Source: Nocardiopsis gilva YIM 90087
GTDB taxonomy: Bacteria > Actinomycetota > Actinomycetes > Streptosporangiales > Streptosporangiaceae
NCBI RefSeq assembly: GCF_002263495.1
Contig: NZ_CP022753.1
Location: 310,001 to 374,000 of the forward strand
Reading direction: 5' to 3'
DNA length: 64,000 nt
The position numbers and the translations under genes were made by a program. Of this stretch, positions 53,484-63,600 are shown in pieces; within the stretch, counting starts at the first letter, position 1; each line of letters starts with the position of its first letter. Below the pieces are notes generated by a model. It saw nothing but the letters and a program-made list of their open reading frames with translations, made no database searches and was not told where the DNA came from.

Positions 53484-54842
53484 ATGGCCATGCCCAAGCT
53501 GCTCTCCGCGCCACCGTTCCGGCACGTCCACGACCGGGAGATCTTCCATCTCGCTGTCCCGACGTTCTTCGCGCTCGTCTCCGAACCGCTCTTCCTGCTG
53601 ACCGACTCCGCCGTCGTCGGCACCCTCGGCACACAGGCACTGGGTGGCCTGGGGGTCGCGAGTCAGGTCCTGATGACCCTCGCCAACCTGTGCATCTTCC
53701 TCGCCTACGGCACCACCGCGGCGGTGGCCCGCAAGTTCGGCGCCGGGGATATGCCCGGCGGGATCCGCAACGGGATCGATGGGCTGTGGTTGGCGCTGAT
53801 CATCGGCATCGCCGTGGTGGTCGTCGGGCAGGTGTCGGCACCATGGCTGGTGCAGGTCCTCGGCGCCTCTCCGGACGTCGCTCCCTACGCGCTCACGTAC
53901 CTGCGGATCAGTCTCCTGAGCACGCCGGCGCTCCTCATCATTATGGCGGGAACCGGGGTCCTGCGGGGCCTACATAACGCGAAAACGCCACTAGTCGTCT
54001 CGGTCGCGTCCAATCTGGCCAATATCGCGCTCGCCGTCACGTTCGTGCTCGGGCTGGGATGGGGCATCGCCGGTTCGGCCTGGGCGACGGTCATCGCCCA
54101 GACGGCGGGCGCGGTGGTCTACGTCGCCGTGGTCGTCCGGGCGGCGCAACGCCACGGCGTCGCGCTGGCCCCCGACCTCGACGGGGTGAAGGCCTCGGCC
54201 GCAGCGGGCGTCGCGCTGTTCACCCGCACCCTGTCGCTACGTGTGGTGCTCGTGGTCACGACGGCGGTCGCGGCCCGGCTCGGCGACCACGAGATCGCCG
54301 CCCACCAGGTGGCGTTCCAGATCTGGTCGTTGCTCGTGTTCGCGATGGACGCCATCGCGATCGCCGGGCAGGCCATCATCGGCCGCTACCTCGGGGCGGG
54401 CGACCGCACCGGAACCAGGGCCGCCACACGGCGCATGGTGGAGTGGGGCGTGCTCATCGGCCTGCTGTTCGGCGCGCTGGTGCTGCTGATCCGCCCGTGG
54501 GCGCCGCTACCGTTCACCACCGACCCGCAGGTACACGCGCTCATCCTGAGCACGCTCCTCCTGGTCGCCGTCCTGCAGCCGGTCAGCGGCGTGGTGATGG
54601 TGCTCGACGGGATCCTCATGGGTGCCGGGGACCAGCGCTATCTCGCCTGGGCGAGTCTCTGGACGATGCTCGTCTTCCTGCCGCTGGCCGCCCTGGTGCT
54701 GTGGACGACCCCCGAAGGCGCCGACACCGGACTGTTCCGGCTGTGGGTGGCCTTCGGCGTGTGGATCTGCGCGCGCGGCCTGACCCTCGGGCTGCGGGCT
54801 CGTGGCAGCGCGTGGCTCGTCACCGGGGCCACACGCCCCTGA
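53484..54842 (+). CDS. MATE family efflux transporter (DinF-like)
   Basis: 452 aa from ATG 53484 (MAMPKLLSAPPFRHVHDREIF). About 12 membrane helices, in two halves, with MATE features such as LAVPTFFALVSEPLFLLTDSAVVG and the matching repeat in the second half. Exports drugs or metabolites using Na+ or H+. In Streptomyces this gene also lies between rplI and dnaB. Divergent from dnaB over DnaA-like sites. Confidence 0.9.
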   Translation: MAMPKLLSAPPFRHVHDREIFHLAVPTFFALVSEPLFLLTDSAVVGTLGTQALGGLGVASQVLMTLANLCIFLAYGTTAAVARKFGAGDMPGGIRNGIDGLWLALIIGIAVVVVGQVSAPWLVQVLGASPDVAPYALTYLRISLLSTPALLIIMAGTGVLRGLHNAKTPLVVSVASNLANIALAVTFVLGLGWGIAGSAWATVIAQTAGAVVYVAVVVRAAQRHGVALAPDLDGVKASAAAGVALFTRTLSLRVVLVVTTAVAARLGDHEIAAHQVAFQIWSLLVFAMDAIAIAGQAIIGRYLGAGDRTGTRAATRRMVEWGVLIGLLFGALVLLIRPWAPLPFTTDPQVHALILSTLLLVAVLQPVSGVVMVLDGILMGAGDQRYLAWASLWTMLVFLPLAALVLWTTPEGADTGLFRLWVAFGVWICARGLTLGLRARGSAWLVTGATRP

Positions 54843-54867
54843 CCGCCGCCCGGCTCACCGTGTCGGC

Positions 54868-55740
54868 TCAGCCCAGCCGCACGTTCGGGCTCACCGCCCA
54901 GCGCTCGGCCTCCCGCTTGCTGAGGGCGGGACCGTGGTAGAACTCGGCGACCCGATCGCCGCTCACGCCGCTCGGCACCTCCAGGGACGCGGGTAGGAGG
55001 TTCAGCGGCAGCTGCAGGTCGTCCACACGCACCTGCAGGGGCAGCAGGGTGCTCATCCGCTGGGCGACGCTCTTGCGCAGTTCCGGAAGCATCGAGTACA
55101 GCTTGTCGCCCGGGCAGGTGGTGGAGTTGTAGTCGCGGTGCCCGACGATGGCCCGGTAGGGGTTGAGCCGGTAGTGCGAGCACAGCCACGCGCAGGTGTC
55201 GGTGAGGGCATCCATCAGGGCACGCGGCGGCGTGGCCGAGTTATAAGTGCCTTCATTTTCGATGCCGATAGTGTGAGCGTTGTGATTGGCGGTGTGTGCG
55301 CCGACCACGTGGTCGCGCCCCTGGAGCGCCGAGAGCACCCGGTTTCGGCCCTCCATGACGTAGCCGCCCCGGCTGATCGTGAGCTGCTGACCGATGTCGT
55401 CCCACCCGTTGGTGTCCATGTGGTGGCGCTGAATGGCGCGGGACAGCGCCGCCGCGTGGCTCTTGCTGTAGTTGGACGAGTTGGACGAGGCGGTGTGGTG
55501 CACCACGATCCGGTCCGGTCCCCTGCTCAACACCTTGGCCGATCGGCGTGCCGAGCGGGCGCGCCACTGGCTGCGGGTGTAGATGTAGGGTCGTGCCGCA
55601 GCCACGGCGTCCTCGGGGTCCCCCAGGACGGCCGCGCCCCCCAGCAGTGCTCCACCGGCCGCGAGGGCCGCCGTGTGCAGAGCACCTCTACGTGAGACGC
55701 CCCGGCCCTGGTCATCATCGTTCCACGGTCGGTCTGACAT
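54868..55740 (-). CDS. Tat-exported N-acetylmuramoyl-L-alanine amidase (PGRP-like)
   Basis: 290 aa from ATG 55740 (ATG 55752 also possible). Signal with twin arginine (VSRRGALHTAALAAGG) and a cleavage region near residue 45. Amidase_2/PGRP domain with zinc ligands in DRIVVHHTA and GHRDYNSTTCPGD, and the motif HTIGIENEGTYN. Cleaves peptide stems from peptidoglycan. Inserted between rplI and the MATE gene compared with Streptomyces. Convergent with the MATE gene. Confidence 0.9.
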   Translation of the reverse strand: MSDRPWNDDDQGRGVSRRGALHTAALAAGGALLGGAAVLGDPEDAVAAARPYIYTRSQWRARSARRSAKVLSRGPDRIVVHHTASSNSSNYSKSHAAALSRAIQRHHMDTNGWDDIGQQLTISRGGYVMEGRNRVLSALQGRDHVVGAHTANHNAHTIGIENEGTYNSATPPRALMDALTDTCAWLCSHYRLNPYRAIVGHRDYNSTTCPGDKLYSMLPELRKSVAQRMSTLLPLQVRVDDLQLPLNLLPASLEVPSGVSGDRVAEFYHGPALSKREAERWAVSPNVRLG

Positions 55741-55851
55741 ACCAGCCCTCATCCTTCCTGTGCGGAAGTAGCTCCTCCTTGAACGATAGGTCGCAAATGG
55801 TGATCAAGCGATCACCTTCTGCTTTTCGGTGTGTCCTGAACTGGTGAAACA

Positions 55852-55887
55852 CAAAAGAGTCCCGCCCCCGGGAGGGGACGGGACTCT
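55852..55887 (-). terminator. Terminator of the rpsF-rplI operon
   Basis: Arms AGAGTCCCG and CGGGACTCT with a CCGGGAGG-type loop, then TTTTGT on the minus strand, 39 bases after the rplI stop. Confidence 0.8.
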
Positions 55888-55926
55888 GAAGCGCTCGAAA
55901 GCGGCGTGCTCGAAGGCAGATCGGCG

Positions 55927-56373
55927 TCAGGCGCCGACGACCTCCAGCGCGATCGTCGCGGTGACCTCAGGGTGGAGGCGGACCTCCACCTTGTGGTCGC
56001 CGACGGACTTGATCGGGTTGCGGATCTCGATCCGGCGCTTGTCGACGGCCGGGCCACCGGAAGCCTTGACGGCGTCGGCGACATCGGCCGCGGTCACGGA
56101 GCCGAACAGGCGGCCGCCCTGGCCGGCGCGCTGCGTCAGCTTGACGTCCATCGCGCCCAGCTGGCCGGCGATCTCCTTGGCCTCGTCCAGGTTGCGGATG
56201 TCGCGGGCGGAACGGGCGCGGCGGATCGAGTCGATCTGCTTCTGCCCACCGCGCGTCCACCGGATGGCGAACCCGCGGGGCAGCAGGTAGTTGCGACCGT
56301 AGCCGTCCTTCACCTCAACGACGTCGCCCGGGGCACCGAGACCATTGACCTCGTGGGTCAGAATCAGCTTCAC
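55927..56373 (-). CDS. rplI: 50S ribosomal protein L9
   Basis: 148 aa from GTG 56373 ([34 protein letters not shown] is the L9 N-terminal signature), RBS AGGGAGG. Complete, including the C-terminal domain. Last gene of the rpsF-ssb-rpsR-rplI operon. Confidence 0.98.
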   Translation of the reverse strand: MKLILTHEVNGLGAPGDVVEVKDGYGRNYLLPRGFAIRWTRGGQKQIDSIRRARSARDIRNLDEAKEIAGQLGAMDVKLTQRAGQGGRLFGSVTAADVADAVKASGGPAVDKRRIEIRNPIKSVGDHKVEVRLHPEVTATIALEVVGA

Positions 56374-56401
56374 GACTAATACCTCCCTCGGAATTCCCCG
56401 G

Positions 56402-56638
56402 TTAGCGAGCGGTGCTGGTGTAGGGCAGCAGCGCCATCTCGCGGGCGTTCTTGATCGCCGTCGCGACATCGCGCTGGTGCTGGGTGCAGTTGCCGGTCAC
56501 CCGACGCGCACGGATCTTGCCGCGGTCGGAGATGAACTTGCGCAGCAGAGTCGTGTCCTTGTAGTCGATGTAGGACAGCTTCTCCTGACAGAACAGGCAA
56601 ACCTTCTTCTTGGGCTTGCGCACTGCCGGCTTCGCCAT
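56402..56638 (-). CDS. rpsR: 30S ribosomal protein S18
   Basis: 78-aa S18 with [18 protein letters not shown] and [35 protein letters not shown]. It keeps a Cys pair (CxxC) at the N-terminus, the zinc-binding C+ form. Third gene of the operon. Confidence 0.98.
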   Translation of the reverse strand: MAKPAVRKPKKKVCLFCQEKLSYIDYKDTTLLRKFISDRGKIRARRVTGNCTQHQRDVATAIKNAREMALLPYTSTAR

Positions 56639-56714
56639 CGTGGTGCTCCTTGTTCAAGAGCCCCGGATACCTCCGGGGATGGTCAATCGGACAGAAATAC
56701 CGCTGGAAACGGTG

Positions 56715-57278
56715 TTAGAACGGCGGCTCGTCGGAGAATCCTCCGCCGCCGAAGCCACCGCCGCCGCCGTTGGTCGCCCACGGGTCGTCGGCGGGAGGAC
56801 CGGACCGGCCACCCTGCGGGCCGCCGAAGCCGCCCCCCTGGTTGCCGTAGCCTCCGCCGCCCTGCTGGGGACCGCCGCCGTATCCGCCGCCGCCACCGAA
56901 ACCGCCACCCTGGCGCTGCGTCTTCGTCACCTTGGCGGTGGCGCTACGCAGAGCGGGGCCGACCTCTTCGACGTCGATCTCGAAGACGGTGCGCTTCTCG
57001 CCTTCCTTGGTCTCGTACGACCGCTGCTTGAGGCGACCTTGCACGATGACGCGCATGCCTCGCTGCAGGCTCTCGGCGACGTTCTCCGCGTACTGCCGCC
57101 AGACGGAGCAGGTGAGGAACATGGACTCGCCATCTCGCCACTCACCGCTCTGCTTGTCGAACATACGCGGGGTCGAGGCGACGCGGAAGTTCGCGACCGC
57201 CGCCCCGCTGGGAGTGAAGCGCAGTTCAGGGTCGTCGACAAGGTTGCCGACGAGCGTGATCTGGGTTTCGCCTGCCAT
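56715..57278 (-). CDS. ssb: Single-stranded DNA-binding protein
   Basis: 187 aa. OB fold from [25 protein letters not shown] to about 115, Gly-rich linker with many GGGG runs, and C-terminal acidic tip ending DEPPF, which binds partner proteins. Second gene of the operon, in the standard place. Confidence 0.98.
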   Translation of the reverse strand: MAGETQITLVGNLVDDPELRFTPSGAAVANFRVASTPRMFDKQSGEWRDGESMFLTCSVWRQYAENVAESLQRGMRVIVQGRLKQRSYETKEGEKRTVFEIDVEEVGPALRSATAKVTKTQRQGGGFGGGGGYGGGPQQGGGGYGNQGGGFGGPQGGRSGPPADDPWATNGGGGGFGGGGFSDEPPF

Positions 57279-57342
57279 GGGTTGGCTCCGGTTGGAAGTA
57301 GTCGGGTCAGGCGTACGGACGGACGCGGTGACGCGGACCGCG

Positions 57343-57633
57343 CTAGTGCACCTCGGGGCGGAGCACCTTGGTGCGCAGAATGGCCTCGGTGAGGTTGAGC
57401 TGACGGTCCAGCTCCTTGACGGTGGCGGGCTCGGCCGTGAGGTCGATCACCGCGTAGATGCCGTCGGAGTTCTTGGCGATGTCGTAGGAAAGGCGGCGCT
57501 TCCCCCAGACGTCAACCTTCTCGACCGAACCGCCGTCGTTGCGGACGACGCCCAGGAACTGCTCCAGCGACGGGGAGACCGTACGCTCGTCGAGGTTGGG
57601 GTCGAGGATGACCATGACTTCGTAACGACGCAT
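57343..57633 (-). CDS. rpsF: 30S ribosomal protein S6
   Basis: 96 aa from ATG 57633 ([19 protein letters not shown]). The upstream 12-codon extension is leader. S6 motifs [23 protein letters not shown] and [11 protein letters not shown] are complete. First gene of the operon. Confidence 0.98.
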   Translation of the reverse strand: MRRYEVMVILDPNLDERTVSPSLEQFLGVVRNDGGSVEKVDVWGKRRLSYDIAKNSDGIYAVIDLTAEPATVKELDRQLNLTEAILRTKVLRPEVH

Positions 57634-57664
57634 AGGCGTTCGTAACCTCCTCTGGACTATCGCG

Positions 57665-57683
57665 GCCATGGTCTCTCCATGGC
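57665..57683 (-). promoter_or_regulatory. Hairpin in the rpsF leader
   Basis: GCCATGG and CCATGGC around TCTCT, 32 bases before the rpsF start. It could be an S6:S18-responsive leader element or a simple stem; unproven. Confidence 0.35.
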
Positions 57684-57724
57684 AGGAGGGCTTTTAGCCA
57701 GACGAAAGCCAAGGCTACCAGTTG

Positions 57725-59164
57725 TCAAGAGGCGGAATCGCCCTTTCTCTGACAGTCCGCCACCACCAGCGCACACACGATGCCCAGGGTCGTCAGGCGC
57801 CCCAGGGACACCACGGCGTATCCGGTGAAGTCGAGCCCGGCGGCGGCTGTGGCTCCCTCTGCCTGCGTCGTCACGTAGAGCAGGTGCTGCCAGATCCCGA
57901 AGATGTAGCCGACCTCCGCGACCTGCCACAGCCCGAAGACGGCGATCGCGGGCCATGGCCGGATGGTGCGCGGCCAGGCGAGGACCGCGAGGGGGATCAG
58001 CCAGAGGACGAACTGCGGCGACCACACCTTGTTCGTCATCAGGAACGCCGCCACCGTGAGGAAGAGCAGCTGCTCCAGGCGGGGCGGTCGGCGCGCGAGG
58101 AGGCCCAGCAGCGCGATCCCGGCACATGCGGCGGCGAACAACAGGGTGCCGGTGACGTTGACGAGGTCACCGTCCCCGCTGTTGAACAGCCCGAACCCGC
58201 CCAGGACGTAGTAGACGGACCCCCAGTCGGTCCCACGCTCGCTGCTGAACTTGAAGAACGTCGCCCAGCCGGTCGGTGCCGCGAGGAGGACGGGGACGTT
58301 GACGGCAGCCCAGGCGATCAGCGCACCGCCAAGTGTGCGCAGGAAGTCTGCCGGTGAGACCGCGCCGCGAGTGGTGCCGTGTCCCGCAGCCGCAGGGTCC
58401 TCGTCGCTGTAGGGATCGCTGTTCCTCCGCCTCCACAGGTCGCGCAGCATGAGCACGAACAGCGGACCGAAGAACAGGAAGGGGTAGAACTTCGCGGCGA
58501 CGGCGAGCCCGACGAGCGCACCGGCGCGCCACCGCCATCCGCGCGCGTAGGCGACGAGCCCGCCGGTCAGGAGCGCCGCGGCGAAAAGGTCCCAGTTGAT
58601 GTAGGCGGCCAGGAACGCCGCCGGGACCAGGGCGACGAAGCCGCCCGCGAGAAGCGCCGCGCGCCGGTCGAAGGAGCGATCGTCGAGGCGGTCTACGGCC
58701 CTGACGCCGCCGCGACCGACCAGGTAGCCCGTTCCCAGCACCACGGCCACCAGGCAGGCGCCCATGACGAGGGCCGTCAGATCGAAGTAGGAGAACGCAC
58801 GCGCCGTGGTGTCGGGCAGCCAGGAGACGGCTCGGCCGATGACGTGCATCAGCCCACCGATGAGCACCGGGTACTCGACCGGCTGATCGAGGTAGGGGAC
58901 GGTGCCGGTGTCCAGGCCGTCCCGGTAGTAGAGCGGGAAGATGTCGCTGTAGCAGCCATAGGCGTACTGGCCGCCGTACAGCCAGGCGCCGCCGAACCGG
59001 CACGGGATCTTGACGAGGTAGCCGAGAAGCGCGCCCGCCACCCCGATCGCGACGAGTGCCGCCCAGGGCATCGTCGCCTGCTCCGTGATACGCCGCGTGC
59101 CGGCGACGATCAGGTGATCGTCGCCGGCACGCGGCTGTCCGGCGCTACCGGACGTGGAGGTCAC
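57725..59164 (-). CDS. Membrane glycosyltransferase, GT87-like
   Basis: 479 aa from GTG 59164 (RBS GGGAGAG). About 10-12 membrane helices with a loop segment YGGQYAYGCYSDIFPLYYRDGLDTGTVPYLDQPVEYPVLIGG, the Asp-rich/DxD-like motifs of polyprenyl-phosphate-mannose-dependent GT87 mannosyltransferases, and an AAKFYPFLFFGPLFVLM helix. Role: cell-envelope glycan assembly. Lies between rpsF and the penicillin-binding protein gene, an arrangement seen in relatives. Confidence 0.82.
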   Translation of the reverse strand: MTSTSGSAGQPRAGDDHLIVAGTRRITEQATMPWAALVAIGVAGALLGYLVKIPCRFGGAWLYGGQYAYGCYSDIFPLYYRDGLDTGTVPYLDQPVEYPVLIGGLMHVIGRAVSWLPDTTARAFSYFDLTALVMGACLVAVVLGTGYLVGRGGVRAVDRLDDRSFDRRAALLAGGFVALVPAAFLAAYINWDLFAAALLTGGLVAYARGWRWRAGALVGLAVAAKFYPFLFFGPLFVLMLRDLWRRRNSDPYSDEDPAAAGHGTTRGAVSPADFLRTLGGALIAWAAVNVPVLLAAPTGWATFFKFSSERGTDWGSVYYVLGGFGLFNSGDGDLVNVTGTLLFAAACAGIALLGLLARRPPRLEQLLFLTVAAFLMTNKVWSPQFVLWLIPLAVLAWPRTIRPWPAIAVFGLWQVAEVGYIFGIWQHLLYVTTQAEGATAAAGLDFTGYAVVSLGRLTTLGIVCALVVADCQRKGDSAS

Positions 59165-59193
59165 TGCTCTCCCTTACTCACGACGTACGTGTC

Positions 59194-61836
59194 TCACTCC
59201 CTGGTGTTGAAGAGCGAGCCGCCGCCATCGCCGTCGTCTTGTCCTCCGTCACCAGTGTTCCCGTTGCCGTTCCCGTTGTTCCCGTCGTTGCCGCTTCCGC
59301 CGCCGTCGCTGCCATCGCCGGTCCCGTCACCGCGATCATTGCCGTCGCCGCCTCCGGGCTCCGACGGCTCACAGTTGGTGTCGAGCGGGTGGCAGGGGTC
59401 GGGCGACTGCGTGGCGCCGGGGTCGGGGGACGCCGACGCGGTGGGTTCGGGCGACTGCGAGGCCGTGGGTTCAGGGGACTGCGAAGTCTCCGGCTCGGGC
59501 GACTCCGAAGCCCCAGGCTCGGGCTCCGGACCGAAGTTCTGCTCGTCGCCCACCCAGGCGGGCGGCGGGAACTCCTTCTGATCGACACCCTTCATAGCCT
59601 CGATCATGAAGGCCCGCCACACCTTGGCCGAGGTGGTGCCACCGTAGATGCCCTGGCCGCTGTTCTCGACGTCGGGGAGCTTGAGCTTACCGTCGTCGGT
59701 GCGGCTCAGGCCCACCGCGACGGAGAGCTGCGGGGTAAACCCGACGAACCACGCCGACTTGGCGCTGTTCGAGGTACCGGTCTTACCGGCCACCGGACGG
59801 CCGTCCGGCAGGGCGGCGCTCTTGCCACCGCCATCCTCGACGACCTGCGTCATCGCGTAGGTGGCGTCAGCGGCGACGTCCTCGGAGAACGCGCGCTTGG
59901 GGCCCTCGGAGACCTTGTCGGTGTCGACAGGGTGGTGCTCCTTGCCATCGCGCTTGGTGACCTTGGTGATCATGTGCCGCTCGATGTACTTGCCCTCGTT
60001 GGCGAACACGCCGAACCCGGACGCCTGGTCGAGCGCGGACACCCGGTAGGTACCCAGCGCGATGTTGGGGCCAAGCGCGGCGGTCTTGAACCGCTCCTTG
60101 CGGATACCCGCCGCCTTGGCGGTTTCGACCACGTCAGACGGCCCCGCCTCGATGGCGAGCTGCACGTAGGCGGTGTTAATCGAGTCCGCAGTGGACTTGA
60201 CCAGGTTGACCGGCCCGTACGACTTGTTGCTGTCGTTCTGCACCGGCTCGCCGAGGCCCGGGAACTCCTTCGGGGAGTCGCCGTCGAACACGCTCTTCAG
60301 CCCGATGTCTTTGGAGAGTCCGGTGGCGAGCACGTAGGGCTTGAACGACGAACCCGCCTGAGCAGTACGGATCAGCGAGTTGTCGGTCTCCTTGGTGAAG
60401 TCGTCGCCGCCGTGGAACGCCTTGATCTCCCCGGTCTCGGGGTCGACAGCGGCCAAGCCCTCGACGGTCTCCTCAGGGTTGTTCGGCAGCACCTGCTCGA
60501 AGGCCTTGCCTGCCGCCTCCATCAGATCCTTGTCGAGGGAGGTCTTCACCGTGTACCCGCCGGTGGCGATGTCCTGCTCATTGAGGCCGTAGCGGCGTTC
60601 GAGCTCGTTGGCGACGGCGGTCTTGATGTAGCCCTTGTACCCCTCGTACTGATCCCCGGTGTCCCATTCGATGATCTCGGGGAACTTGAGCTGGTCAGCC
60701 TTCTCCTTGGAAAGCCCCAGTTTGGGGTCGTTCTCGTGCATCTCCACGAGACCGTCGACGGAGTACTGCCACCGGCCCCGGAGGATCTTCTCCATCTTCT
60801 CGTCGGAGTTGACGTTCTCGAAGTTGCCCGGCTGCTGGATGATGGCGCCCAGCAACGCGCCTTCGGCGTAGTCGAGGTCCTTGACCTCCTTACCGAAGTA
60901 GGCCTGGGAGGCCGCCTGGATCCCATAGGCGCCCCGACCGAAGTAGATGGTGTTGAGGTACTGCTGCAGGATCTTTTCGGGAGCCATGTTCTGCCCCGCC
61001 TTGATCGCGATCAGGATCTCCTTGAGCTTGCGCGTGTAGGAGCGGTCCTGGGAGAGGCCTTGGTAGTAGTTACGGGCCATCTGCTGGGTGATGGTGGAAC
61101 CGCCGCCCTTGGTGCCGCCCGTGAGGATGGCGCGCGCCGTACCCGTGATGGAGATGCCTGGCTCTTCGTAGAAGTTGCGCTGCTCGGAGGCGAGCACGCC
61201 GTCCTTCACGCTGGGCGGGACCTCGTTGATTTTCACCGGCTGCCGGTTGATGTCACCGCTGGTAACCGCCTCTGAGCCGTCGGCGAATTCGACCGTCGTC
61301 GCGGCCATGTGGGCCTCAAGTTTGGCCGGCATACCCTCCGGGTCGGGGGTCCGCACGTACATCACGCCGAGCACAGCCACACCGGCGATGAAGAGCAGCG
61401 CGCAGGTGACCAGCGCCGGCTTCCACACCTTGGCGAAGAAGCGGCGGACCGGGCCGCGCTCGTCGTACTCGTCGTAATCATCCCGGTTCGGCGGGCGGCG
61501 TCGGCCGCCACCGCCGGACGCGGCAGCGCGGCGTCCACCCTCCGACCGTGCTCCGTGGGATGCGGCGCGTCGGCCACCCCGCTCCGATTCGCCGCGACGA
61601 CGGGCGCCCTCGCGTGGGCCGCCACCGGACCGCGCCTCGGCCGGTCGGCGGCGCGGCGGGCGCTCGTCGTCCCAGAAACCACCGCTATCGTCTCCACGTG
61701 CCCTGCGGCTCCCGGCGGCGCGTTCGTCCCCGGCCGGACCGGGGGTCCGGCGCCTACCGCCGTTGCCGCGCGGGGCGTCGCCCGAGCCATCTGCCCGGCG
61801 GCGCCCGCCGGCGCTCCGTCGTCTTTCGGTACTCAC
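59194..61836 (-). CDS. Class A penicillin-binding protein
   Basis: 880 aa from GTG 61836 (RBS GAGGACGC). Long Arg/Gly-rich cytoplasmic N-terminus (about 1-130), one membrane helix (ALVTCALLFIAGVAVLGVMYV), GT51 domain with SEQRNFYEEPGISITG and GGSTITQQMARNYY, and a transpeptidase with Ser496-x-x-Lys499 (SSFK), SIN at 552-554 and KTG at 685-687. Pro/Glu/Ser-rich repeats (SPEPTASQSPEP) and a Gly/Asn/Asp tail end the protein. Polymerises and crosslinks peptidoglycan. Confidence 0.96.
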   Translation of the reverse strand: MSTERRRSAGGRRRADGSGDAPRGNGGRRRTPGPAGDERAAGSRRARGDDSGGFWDDERPPRRRPAEARSGGGPREGARRRGESERGGRRAASHGARSEGGRRAAASGGGGRRRPPNRDDYDEYDERGPVRRFFAKVWKPALVTCALLFIAGVAVLGVMYVRTPDPEGMPAKLEAHMAATTVEFADGSEAVTSGDINRQPVKINEVPPSVKDGVLASEQRNFYEEPGISITGTARAILTGGTKGGGSTITQQMARNYYQGLSQDRSYTRKLKEILIAIKAGQNMAPEKILQQYLNTIYFGRGAYGIQAASQAYFGKEVKDLDYAEGALLGAIIQQPGNFENVNSDEKMEKILRGRWQYSVDGLVEMHENDPKLGLSKEKADQLKFPEIIEWDTGDQYEGYKGYIKTAVANELERRYGLNEQDIATGGYTVKTSLDKDLMEAAGKAFEQVLPNNPEETVEGLAAVDPETGEIKAFHGGDDFTKETDNSLIRTAQAGSSFKPYVLATGLSKDIGLKSVFDGDSPKEFPGLGEPVQNDSNKSYGPVNLVKSTADSINTAYVQLAIEAGPSDVVETAKAAGIRKERFKTAALGPNIALGTYRVSALDQASGFGVFANEGKYIERHMITKVTKRDGKEHHPVDTDKVSEGPKRAFSEDVAADATYAMTQVVEDGGGKSAALPDGRPVAGKTGTSNSAKSAWFVGFTPQLSVAVGLSRTDDGKLKLPDVENSGQGIYGGTTSAKVWRAFMIEAMKGVDQKEFPPPAWVGDEQNFGPEPEPGASESPEPETSQSPEPTASQSPEPTASASPDPGATQSPDPCHPLDTNCEPSEPGGGDGNDRGDGTGDGSDGGGSGNDGNNGNGNGNTGDGGQDDGDGGGSLFNTRE

Positions 61837-62691
61837 GCGTCCTCGATTGCTTCTGATCGGCCGATGGCCTATCGACTCGGGGGTAGATGAGAGGAATGAG
61901 GTGTCCGCTGCCCCTTCTTCAGGGGTGCGGATCCGCCCCGATGGGGCGGGCTCAGGGGTTCTGCTCAGATTCGTCCGCTGCGCCCGTTGGACGCCTCACG
62001 GGGGTGTGAGGTTTTCCGCCCATGGACTCCGGATGTCGTCCTCTGCTTTCCTCCTGTCGATGACCTGTCGGGATGTGAATCGGAGCCCGACACCCCGGGC
62101 ACGGGGTGACCGTCGGGTCCCCTTTGCTCAGCCGCTCCTGCTTCCGAGGGGCGGCCCGAGCAGACCAGGCGGACCGGCACCTTACGCCGCCCCGGGTCCG
62201 ACCCCGGTCGTGGGTCCGCCGCAGGGGACGATCACACGTAAAGCACCCGTCACGTTAAGGCGATGGCGCCATATAGCACAACCCCGGCGTGAGCGTACAC
62301 GCCTGTGCGACGGCGTCGGTCGCCCTCCGCTACGGCCAGCGCGTGGCAGACAGGGTACGGCTTCCTCCCCCGCGACGGGGAGCGCACTCACCAGAAGTTC
62401 CGTCCAATACGGGTTTGCGCAGGTTAACCGGGTAAATAGAAAGTAATGGCGAAGCAAGGACGAGATTATCCGTGAATGTTGCCCATGCCACACGGTCATT
62501 GCTCACGCTGAACAGCCAGTGACCCGGTCCCGCCACGTGCGGTCGACAGCAACCGATCCGAACTCCCGTGGCATCTCTGCTTCGAGACGACAAGGCGGGG
62601 GTCGACAACATTGATGTTGTCGACCCCGCCTATACATCGCGGTGTGGCATGCGCGCCGGAGCGGTCACAGATGCCGCACGGCTGCCGTGCC
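61837..62691. other. Long intergenic region upstream of the penicillin-binding protein
   Basis: 855 bases without a supported gene. Open frames on either strand lack ribosome sites and sensible proteins. It contains an AT-richer stretch at about 62420-62490 that may be promoter for the minus-strand gene, and the hairpin at 62593-62629. Confidence 0.5.
62593..62629 (-). terminator. Hairpin after the MerR gene
   Basis: Arms AGGCGGGGGTCGACAACA and TGTTGTCGACCCCGCCT (one bulge) around TTGA. Just downstream of the MerR stop at 62692; no U-run. Confidence 0.65.
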
Positions 62692-63537
62692 TCACAGCGT
62701 TGGGATCGCGACCTCGACGCCGACCGCCTCGCCGTCTTCCATCAGACCAATCTGCCGCAGGCGAGAGAAGTCAAGATCGTCGCCACGCCGCTCGGCTTCC
62801 AGGATCAGGGAAATCACGGCCGGATGCGCGGCTCCCTCCACCTCGGGAGCCGCATCGTCGTGCCGCCAGCGCACGACGAGTTCCGTCCGCGGCGGAAGCT
62901 CACCCGTCTCAAGGGTCCAGCCCGGCATCGACCAGCCTTCGGGGAGCGGACCGGCCAGGGGCCAGCAGCACAGCAGTTCGAGCCGATCCGACCCGTCGAT
63001 TTCGCGGAACGACGACCAGAAGGGATCGCTGGTCGCGATGCCTCCGTCGGACAGCGCCGCCCCTAGCGCGGCGAACGCCTCGTTGTACCGCTTGATGTCG
63101 TCTTCCTCGGACTGCTGGTCCCCGCCACGCTCGTCGTCGTGGAGCTCCAACACGATCCCGGCCCACGGCTGCGTCGGTTCGCGCCGCTCCTCGACGCGCC
63201 ACGAAGGACGACCGCCTGGATTGACGGCGATCTCCTCCAGAGCGGCCAGAGCGGCGTCCGTGCGTGCCCGCTCGGCGGCAAGCGCGGCGCGGTGGGCGGC
63301 GAGTGCCTCGCGTGACGTATCGGCATCGGCGAGGAAGAGGCCCGCCTCGGCCAGCGGTATCCCGGCGTTGCGGAGCGCCCTCAGCCGCATGGCGGTGGGC
63401 AACTGGCCCGCCGCGTAGCGGCGATATCCCGAGCAGGCGTCGACGGACGCGGGGCACAGCAGCCCTCGCTCGTCGTACAGGCGCAGTGCCTTGGCGCTGA
63501 GGCCGGTCAGCCGAGCGAACTCTCCGATGTTCATCAT
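62692..63537 (-). CDS. MerR family transcriptional regulator
   Basis: 281 aa. N-terminal MerR HTH (NIGEFARLTGLSAKALRLYDERGLL, YRRYAAGQLPTAMRLRALRNAGIPLAE) and a coiled-coil linker with Arg/Glu/Ala to about 115. The C-terminal ligand-like domain has VVRWRHDDAAPEVEGAAHPAVISLILEAERRGDDLDF. Divergent start ATG 63537. No cognate gene identified; it faces away from the penicillin-binding protein fragment. Confidence 0.87.
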   Translation of the reverse strand: MMNIGEFARLTGLSAKALRLYDERGLLCPASVDACSGYRRYAAGQLPTAMRLRALRNAGIPLAEAGLFLADADTSREALAAHRAALAAERARTDAALAALEEIAVNPGGRPSWRVEERREPTQPWAGIVLELHDDERGGDQQSEEDDIKRYNEAFAALGAALSDGGIATSDPFWSSFREIDGSDRLELLCCWPLAGPLPEGWSMPGWTLETGELPPRTELVVRWRHDDAAPEVEGAAHPAVISLILEAERRGDDLDFSRLRQIGLMEDGEAVGVEVAIPTL

Positions 63538-63600
63538 GATGATGACTCTGGGCTCTTCCCCTGGGACAGAGTCAATTCGGCCGGTGTGGACGGCTGCGGC

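Noticed and set aside
59239-61275. 678-aa open frame on the plus strand
   Set aside because: Antisense shadow of the penicillin-binding protein.
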